Part shown: positions 7,093-10,953 of the stretch, in pieces
Layout: each line of letters begins with the position of its first letter
How positions within the stretch are numbered: the first letter of the stretch is position 1
NCBI GenBank assembly: GCA_903848435.1
Contig: CAINGG010000162.1
Location: forward strand, 1 to 10,953
Length of the DNA: 10,953 nucleotides
Direction of reading: 5' to 3'
Origin: an uncultured Actinomycetes bacterium
Lineage (GTDB): Bacteria > Actinomycetota > Actinomycetes > S36-B12
Notes under the pieces: model-generated
Seen by the model: only the letters and a program-made list of their open reading frames with translations
The model's database searches: none
What the model was told of the DNA's origin: nothing
Translations under genes and position numbers: made by a program

Positions 7093-8438
7093 TTTCGTGC
7101 GGCCGCCAGGAGCTCCTCGCGCGACCAGAGCGTCGTGCGCTCACGCCCGCGCGTCGCGCCGAGGGCGCGTTCGGCGGCGTCGATGCGCCGCCAACCGCCC
7201 GCGTCGACGGCCCGGCCCGCCAGGGCCGCATCGACGCCGTCAGGGTCCGGCTGAGTCGCCGTCAAGAACTGCGGTGACTGCGCGTCTTGCAGCAGGCAGG
7301 CAACCGTCTGGACGGCATCCTTCTTGTTGGTCCCGATGATGCCGGTGGGACCTCGCTTGATCCAGCCGGCGACATAGAGGCCGGGCACCGGGGTGCCGTC
7401 ATCCACGACCCGGCCCTCGGCGTTGGGGATCACGTTGCGGCTCGCATCAAACGGCACCCCATCGAGCGCGGTGCCCCGGTAGCCGACGCTGCGGATGACG
7501 GCGTCGACGGGCACGACGTGGGTCTCGCCGGTGCCGTGCGCCTGCCCCTGCGCATCGAGCTCGGTGCGCTCCACGACCAGGCCCTCGACGCGGGTGTCGC
7601 CCAGGATCTCCACGGGTCGGCAGCGAAAGTGCAGGTGGATGCGGCGCGCGCGACCGTCGTCGGCGCGCTGCGACCAGTCCTCCACGACGGCGATGTTGCG
7701 GGCGACCGCCTTGTCGTCGGCCGCCTTGCGACTGGCCTCGTCCGAGACATCGCCCCCCTCGGCGACGATGACCTGGGCCTGCTCGAGCTCGCCGAGTTCG
7801 CGCAGCTCCTTGGTCGTCCAGGTGGCCTGGGCCGGGCCCCGGCGCCCGATGACGTGGACGTCGGTGACCGAGGACTCCCGCAGCGCATCGAGCACGTGCT
7901 GCGGCATGTCGGTCCAGTCGATCTCACCGGGCGCCTTCGACAGCACTCGGGTGACGTCCACCGCGACGTTGCCCACGCCGATCACCGCCACGCTCGTGGT
8001 CTCGCGCAGGAAGGCGACGTATTGCCCCGGATCGACATCGGGGTGCCCGGTGTACCAATTGACGAAGTCAGTAGCCGCGATGCTGCCCGCGAGATCCTCG
8101 CCGGGGATGCCGAGCGCACGATCGCGCGAGGCGCCGTAGGTCAGGATGACCGCATCGTAGAACTCGCGAAGCTGGGCAATCGTGAGGTCGACGCCCACCT
8201 CGACATTGCCGAGGAATCTCACCCCGGGCTTGTCGAGGACCTTGTCGAGGGTGTCGCGCACCGATCGGATGCTCAGGTGATCCGGCGCGACGCCGTAGCG
8301 CACGAGCCCAAACGGGCTGGGCAGGCGATCGATGATGTCAACGGAGACCGCGATGTCCTCTTGAGAGGTGAGTGCGTCAGCGGCATACATGCCCGAGGGT
8401 CCCGAGCCGACGACGGCCACGCGTACAGGTCGCTGCAT
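7089..8438 (-). CDS. fprA: FprA-type NADPH-ferredoxin/adrenodoxin reductase
   Basis: A 449-residue flavoprotein of the adrenodoxin-reductase type, which moves electrons from NADPH through FAD to a small iron-sulfur protein. The N-terminal FAD fingerprint is VAVVGSGPSGMYAA (G11, G13, G16). The NADP-binding loop is VIGVGNVAVDV (G154, G156), and the paired arginines R199-R200 in VIGRRGPAQATW are placed to hold the NADPH 2'-phosphate. The family's C-terminal FAD segment is GLYVAGWIKRGPTGIIGTNK. Length and motifs closely match M. tuberculosis FprA (about 456 residues). Unlike some relatives it has no fused N-terminal ferredoxin domain. The ATG at 8438 is 9 nt after the stop of the HAD gene, with an AAGGAA ribosome site. 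It is the last gene of the oxygenase operon, which suggests, without proving, that it feeds electrons toward the Rieske oxygenase. Confidence 0.93.
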   Translation of the reverse strand: MQRPVRVAVVGSGPSGMYAADALTSQEDIAVSVDIIDRLPSPFGLVRYGVAPDHLSIRSVRDTLDKVLDKPGVRFLGNVEVGVDLTIAQLREFYDAVILTYGASRDRALGIPGEDLAGSIAATDFVNWYTGHPDVDPGQYVAFLRETTSVAVIGVGNVAVDVTRVLSKAPGEIDWTDMPQHVLDALRESSVTDVHVIGRRGPAQATWTTKELRELGELEQAQVIVAEGGDVSDEASRKAADDKAVARNIAVVEDWSQRADDGRARRIHLHFRCRPVEILGDTRVEGLVVERTELDAQGQAHGTGETHVVPVDAVIRSVGYRGTALDGVPFDASRNVIPNAEGRVVDDGTPVPGLYVAGWIKRGPTGIIGTNKKDAVQTVACLLQDAQSPQFLTATQPDPDGVDAALAGRAVDAGGWRRIDAAERALGATRGRERTTLWSREELLAAARN

Positions 8439-8447
8439 TCTGATTCC

Positions 8448-9089
8448 TTACCCCAGGCCGAGCAGTCCGCGCGCCTCGGCGAAACCCACCTCTGGATGGA
8501 CAGGATCGAGCCGCACGCTCTTCATGCCCGCGGCGTCGGCACCAGCCAGGTTGACCGGCTGATCGTCGATGAACACGCACTCCTCCGGGGCGACCGCGAG
8601 CCGCTCGGCGATGAGTCGGTAGGCAGCCGGGTCTGGCTTCATCACGCCGTCCTTGCGGCCATCCACGAGCTGGTCGAAGCTCCGAATGATGCTGATCCGG
8701 TCGATCCACGACTGGCCGTGGAAGGCGTAGAGGTCGTTGGTCAGCGCGCCCACGGGTACGCCGGCCGCCTTCGCATCGGCGATGAGGGCACGGGCTCCGG
8801 GGCGGATGAGCTCGTCCTCGGTGCCGGAATACAGGTGCGCCATGAAGGCAGGCATCTCGGCAGGTTCGCCCGTCAGCTCGTGGAACTCCTGGCACCGCTG
8901 CGCCCAGTACTCACGCTCATTGATGGTGCCGGACTGGAAGGCTCGCCAATCGTCGTCGCGATCAGGATCGAAGGGCCCGGTCCAGGTCAAGGTGCCAGGC
9001 GGCAGGCCCGCCGAGCGCTCACCCACGGAGCGAAGCTCGAAGGGGGTGAGGAGCACGGGACCGCCGAAGTCGAAGACGAGAGCGGTCAG
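8448..9089 (-). CDS. HAD-superfamily hydrolase (subfamily IA, variant 3 type), probable CTG start
   Basis: A haloacid-dehalogenase-fold hydrolase, probably a small-molecule phosphatase. Motif I is FDFGGPV near the N-terminus (nucleophile D7; the usual second Asp is Gly, as in the YihX-like class DxGxx). Motif II is GALTND (T117), motif III is GVMKPDP (K151), and motif IV is VFIDDQPVNLAGA (D175, D176). A helical cap lies between I and II, giving 213 residues in all. The first ATG/GTG/TTG in frame is the GTG at 9056, but it starts after motif I and would remove the nucleophile. The only codon that restores the full N-terminus (LTALVFDFGG) is a CTG at 9089. It overlaps the upstream stop as CTGA and lies just after a GGAGGAGGAG Shine-Dalgarno. 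I therefore annotate from 9089. The substrate is unknown. A dehalogenase or phosphatase acting in the oxygenase pathway is possible but unsupported. Confidence 0.85.
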   Translation of the reverse strand: MTALVFDFGGPVLLTPFELRSVGERSAGLPPGTLTWTGPFDPDRDDDWRAFQSGTINEREYWAQRCQEFHELTGEPAEMPAFMAHLYSGTEDELIRPGARALIADAKAAGVPVGALTNDLYAFHGQSWIDRISIIRSFDQLVDGRKDGVMKPDPAAYRLIAERLAVAPEECVFIDDQPVNLAGADAAGMKSVRLDPVHPEVGFAEARGLLGLG

Positions 9090-9340
9090 TGCTCCTCCTC
9101 CGTGATGGTGACCATGTCGTAGCGCACGATGTCACCGAACCAACCGCACTCGCCGCACCAGGTCATGAAGACTCGCTGGTCGGCTGTCCAGTACTCCGTC
9201 GATATGCCGCCGTGGGACTCGATGCTCGCCGCGCACATCGGGCAGAACTTCGGCCGATCGAGCAGATGGCGCTCGGCGTCCGGGGCGAACCACGCCCCCG
9301 GCGGGGGCAGGCGATGGGGATCAGGCGGGAGCTCGCTCAA
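9086..9340 (-). CDS. Small zinc-ribbon protein of unknown function
   Basis: An 84-residue protein that I cannot assign to a characterised family. It starts MSELPPDPHRLPPPGAWFAP and is proline-rich for about 20 residues. It then has two CxxC pairs, CPMC (C33, C36) and CGEC (C62, C65), spaced as in a zinc ribbon, and ends in an acidic tail TITEEEH. A conserved-looking WFAPDAERHLL segment precedes the first pair. The frame stays open upstream into the oxygenase gene, so the start must be chosen. The TTG at 9340 lies 31 nt after the oxygenase stop with a GAGGG motif 5-7 nt ahead, and is the only plausible initiator between that stop and the zinc ribbon. It overlaps the HAD gene by 4 nt (CTGA). 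The position suggests an accessory or regulatory role in the oxygenase operon, but no function can be claimed. Confidence 0.75.
   Translation of the reverse strand: MSELPPDPHRLPPPGAWFAPDAERHLLDRPKFCPMCAASIESHGGISTEYWTADQRVFMTWCGECGWFGDIVRYDMVTITEEEH
9092..9101 (-). promoter_or_regulatory. Shine-Dalgarno that decides the CTG start of the HAD gene
   Basis: On the minus strand GGAGGAGGAG encodes the Glu-Glu-Glu end of the zinc-ribbon protein. With AGGAGG as core it sits at normal spacing before the CTG at 9089. It is too far (more than 30 nt) from the GTG at 9056 to serve that codon. Confidence 0.55.
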
Positions 9341-9371
9341 GGGAACCCTCGCCTGACCCTCCGCGACATGA

Positions 9372-10634
9372 TCACGCACCCGCGCCAGCCTTGGCCTCGC
9401 GGCGTGCCCACGCGTCGGCGTGCAGATCGAGCAGCTGCTGCTTCTGGGGGCTGTAGCGCATGGAGCCCATCGTGATGAACGCCTCGGCGAACTCACGCTC
9501 GGCGCCGAACTTGTCGCGTTCGCACGGCAGCGGGATGATGTCGTGCTTCTCGCGCACGGTGCCCAGCGGATCTTCGCCGTCGGCCACCTTCTTCATGTTC
9601 TCCTTGAACATCTTGCGCAGCATGGCCACGCCGGCATCAGAGCGGCCCAGATGCTCCTGCGTGCGATCGGTGACGGCACCCTGGCTTACCCACGCCATGA
9701 TGTCCTGGCCCTCGATGTAGTCGGTGATGAACCGGCCCTGCTCATCGCGCCACAGGTATTCGTAGAAGACCGGGCGGTCCTGAGGCTCCCACTGCCCACC
9801 CGTGGGGGCATGGTTGGAGTAGAAGAGTTTCCACGTCGTCGTGTCGTCTACGGGCACGCGGATCTGCATCTGGTCGATGCCCGCGCCGCCCACGCGCATG
9901 TAGAACGGGAACACGAGGGGATGACCGACCTTCCAGTCGTCGTTGTCCTCTGTGCCGCCCTCAAGGACCCGTCGCTTGAGGATCCCCCACTCCATCTCCT
10001 CGAAACCGGTCTTGAGGTGCTTCTTCTGGAAGGCCTTGGGGGCGTCGAAGCCCTGGGTCTCGCCCATGAAGTTGAAGTAGTAGCCGTGCAGCCACTCCAC
10101 GTGGTGGGGGTCGACGGAGTTCTCCATGATCTGCAGCCAGTTGCATGGCAGCGTGGCGTAGCCGCAGTCCTTGATGCCGTCCATCACGAAAACGTCGAAG
10201 CGCGGAAGCTCAGGCGCAGGATCGGGTCCGACATAGACCCAGACCATGCCGCCCATCACCTGGGCCTTGCCGGCCTTCTGCTTCACGCGATCGCGGAAGT
10301 TCTGGTTGTCCGCCTCAGCCGGCTGCTCCAGGCAGTTGCCGTCGAAGTCCCACTTCCAACCGTGGTAGCCGCAGCGGATGCCATCTTCGTGAACGACGCC
10401 GTAGGTGAGCGACGCGCTGCGGTGCGGGCAGTGCTCGGCCACGATGCCGTAGCGACCCGACTTGGGGGTCTTGAAGACGGTCCAATCCTCGCTCAGCAGA
10501 CGCACGGTCTTGGTGGGCACCGAGTCGAAGTCCTGCTCGAACGCGATGGGGTACCAGTAGCGGCGCAGGAGTTCGCCCATCGGAGTGCCGGGGCCGACGC
10601 GGGTGAGTTCCTCGTTCTGCTCGACGGTCAGCAT
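9372..10634 (-). CDS. Rieske-type aromatic ring-hydroxylating oxygenase, alpha subunit
   Basis: A 420-residue Rieske non-haem iron oxygenase related to the phthalate 4,5-dioxygenase / O-demethylase group, which inserts oxygen into aromatic or similar substrates using electrons from a reductase chain. The [2Fe-2S] Rieske site is EHCPHR (C69, H71) and CGYHGW (C88, H91). The catalytic-domain motif is ENSVDPHHVEWLH, with bridging D175 and iron ligands H178 and H183; the third ligand is D311 in GQDIMAWVSQG. SQGAVTDRTQEHLGRSD is typical of this group. The N-terminus (MLTVEQNEELTRVGPGTPMG) matches family starts. The ATG at 10634 has a GGAAGGA Shine-Dalgarno 6 nt upstream. No beta subunit follows, consistent with alpha-only members. 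It heads an operon with the zinc-ribbon, HAD and FprA genes. The substrate cannot be read from sequence; demethylation and ring hydroxylation are both possible. Confidence 0.93.
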   Translation of the reverse strand: MLTVEQNEELTRVGPGTPMGELLRRYWYPIAFEQDFDSVPTKTVRLLSEDWTVFKTPKSGRYGIVAEHCPHRSASLTYGVVHEDGIRCGYHGWKWDFDGNCLEQPAEADNQNFRDRVKQKAGKAQVMGGMVWVYVGPDPAPELPRFDVFVMDGIKDCGYATLPCNWLQIMENSVDPHHVEWLHGYYFNFMGETQGFDAPKAFQKKHLKTGFEEMEWGILKRRVLEGGTEDNDDWKVGHPLVFPFYMRVGGAGIDQMQIRVPVDDTTTWKLFYSNHAPTGGQWEPQDRPVFYEYLWRDEQGRFITDYIEGQDIMAWVSQGAVTDRTQEHLGRSDAGVAMLRKMFKENMKKVADGEDPLGTVREKHDIIPLPCERDKFGAEREFAEAFITMGSMRYSPQKQQLLDLHADAWARREAKAGAGA

Positions 10635-10735
10635 GTGCGGTCCTTCCGTGAATCCAGTGCTCTGACGTTAGCGGGTGGTGCCCTTGTGGCCGGATATTGC
10701 GGCTAGCCCCGGGACGGCGGCGTTCCGCCCGGCGG
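10635..10735 (-). promoter_or_regulatory. Upstream region of the oxygenase operon with a tentative -10 element
   Basis: About 100 nt lie between the oxygenase ATG and the hairpin after the PEP-utilising gene. The minus strand contains TAACGT (plus-strand 10665-10670), which fits TANNNT and would give a leader of about 25 nt carrying the GGAAGGA ribosome site (plus-strand 10641-10647). No good -35 is visible, and I found no clear operator repeat. The assignment is tentative. Confidence 0.3.
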
Positions 10736-10785
10736 GACCGTCTCTTCGGGGAGGGGACATCCGCCCCCTCCCCGAGCAGACGGTC
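10736..10785 (-). terminator. Long GC-rich hairpin directly after the PEP-utilising enzyme gene
   Basis: The arms GACCGTCT (10736-10743) and AGACGGTC (10778-10785) are perfect inverted repeats. Inside them TCGGGGAGGGG (10746-10756) pairs with CCCCTCCCCGA (10765-10775), leaving an 8-nt loop and a 2x2 internal mismatch (one C-C, one G-U wobble). The stem overlaps the last bases of the stop codon of the minus-strand gene. No T-run follows, which fits the U-less (I-shaped) terminators proposed for actinobacteria. It would insulate the oxygenase operon from upstream transcription. Confidence 0.7.
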
Positions 10786-10953
10786 AGCTGATCTTGGTGA
10801 CGACGCCGGTGTTGCCATCGACGCGGATGCGATCTCCGGTCTTGATCGTGCTCGTGGCGAACGACGTGCCCGTCACTGCCGGCAGGCCGTACTCCCGGCA
10901 CACGATGGCCGCGTGGCTCATCATGCCGCCCGTGTCGGTCACCGTCGCGGCGA
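10784..10953 (-). CDS. PEP-utilising enzyme, C-terminal swivelling (phosphohistidine) domain, partial
   Basis: The last 55 residues of a protein that enters from the right edge. They contain the signature of the mobile phosphohistidine domain of PEP-utilising enzymes (PEP synthase, PPDK, phenylphosphate synthase, rifampicin phosphotransferase): TDTGGMMSHAAIVCREYG with the phospho-accepting histidine in MSHAAI, then GLPAVTGT and a terminal strand TGDRIRVDGNTGVV. The domain sits at the very C-terminus, as in PEP synthase-like or rifampicin phosphotransferase-like proteins and in stand-alone mobile-domain proteins, not as in Enzyme I or PPDK, where a PEP-binding barrel follows. Which member it is cannot be told without the upstream sequence. 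A strong hairpin follows the stop, so it is probably a separate transcription unit from the oxygenase operon, though on the same strand. Confidence 0.85.
   Translation of the reverse strand, partial: AATVTDTGGMMSHAAIVCREYGLPAVTGTSFATSTIKTGDRIRVDGNTGVVTKIS

Noticed and set aside
7287..9122. 611-codon plus-strand open frame
   Set aside because: It is antisense to fprA and the HAD gene, which have complete catalytic motifs on the other strand; the frame is a codon-bias artefact.
9420..10706. 428-codon plus-strand open frame
   Set aside because: It is antisense to the Rieske oxygenase, whose metal ligands are all intact on the minus strand.
1..10953. CRISPR array, tRNA/rRNA genes, insertion sequences, prophage or toxin-antitoxin genes
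   Set aside because: No regularly spaced repeats, no tRNA-like cloverleaf or rRNA blocks and no transposase or integrase motifs were seen on either strand.

Overview
The window looks like a chromosomal segment of a high-GC Gram-positive bacterium (Actinomycetota). The grounds are strong G/C bias at third codon positions, frequent GTG/TTG starts, genes packed with 0-10 nt gaps or 4-nt stop/start overlaps, a DUF5998-type protein (a family I know from actinobacteria), a topoisomerase IV A subunit close to the Streptomyces type, and an FprA-type ferredoxin reductase like that of Mycobacterium. Genus cannot be read from the sequence. I see no tRNA, rRNA, CRISPR array, insertion sequence or phage gene.

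Region 1 (1-1901, minus strand) is a tight operon read right to left: a DUF5998 protein, an alkaline-phosphatase/nucleotide-pyrophosphatase superfamily enzyme, and thymidine kinase (tdk), which runs off the left edge. Region 2 (1962-7092, plus strand) starts from a 60-bp divergent promoter region. It holds psuG and psuK (pseudouridine catabolism, overlapping by 4 nt), then parC (topoisomerase IV subunit A), then a sucrase/ferredoxin-like iron-sulfur protein coupled to parC through an ATGA overlap. Tdk and PsuGK give the left half a nucleoside-salvage flavour.

Region 3 (7089-10634, minus strand) converges on region 2; the two end at one palindromic CTAG that supplies both stop codons. Read right to left it contains a Rieske ring-hydroxylating oxygenase alpha subunit, an 84-residue zinc-ribbon protein, a HAD-family hydrolase whose catalytic aspartate can only be included with a CTG start, and an FprA-type ferredoxin-NADP reductase. 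This looks like an oxygenase operon with its reductase but without an ordinary ferredoxin gene. Region 4 (10784-10953) is the C-terminal end of a PEP-utilising-enzyme swivelling domain, also on the minus strand. It is separated from the oxygenase operon by a long GC-rich hairpin directly after its stop codon.

Nothing here is a proven new system. The points most worth a second look are the oxygenase / zinc-ribbon / HAD / FprA operon, the CTG start, the bis-histidinyl iron-sulfur protein lying tail to tail with a ferredoxin reductase, and the probable leaderless psuG promoter.
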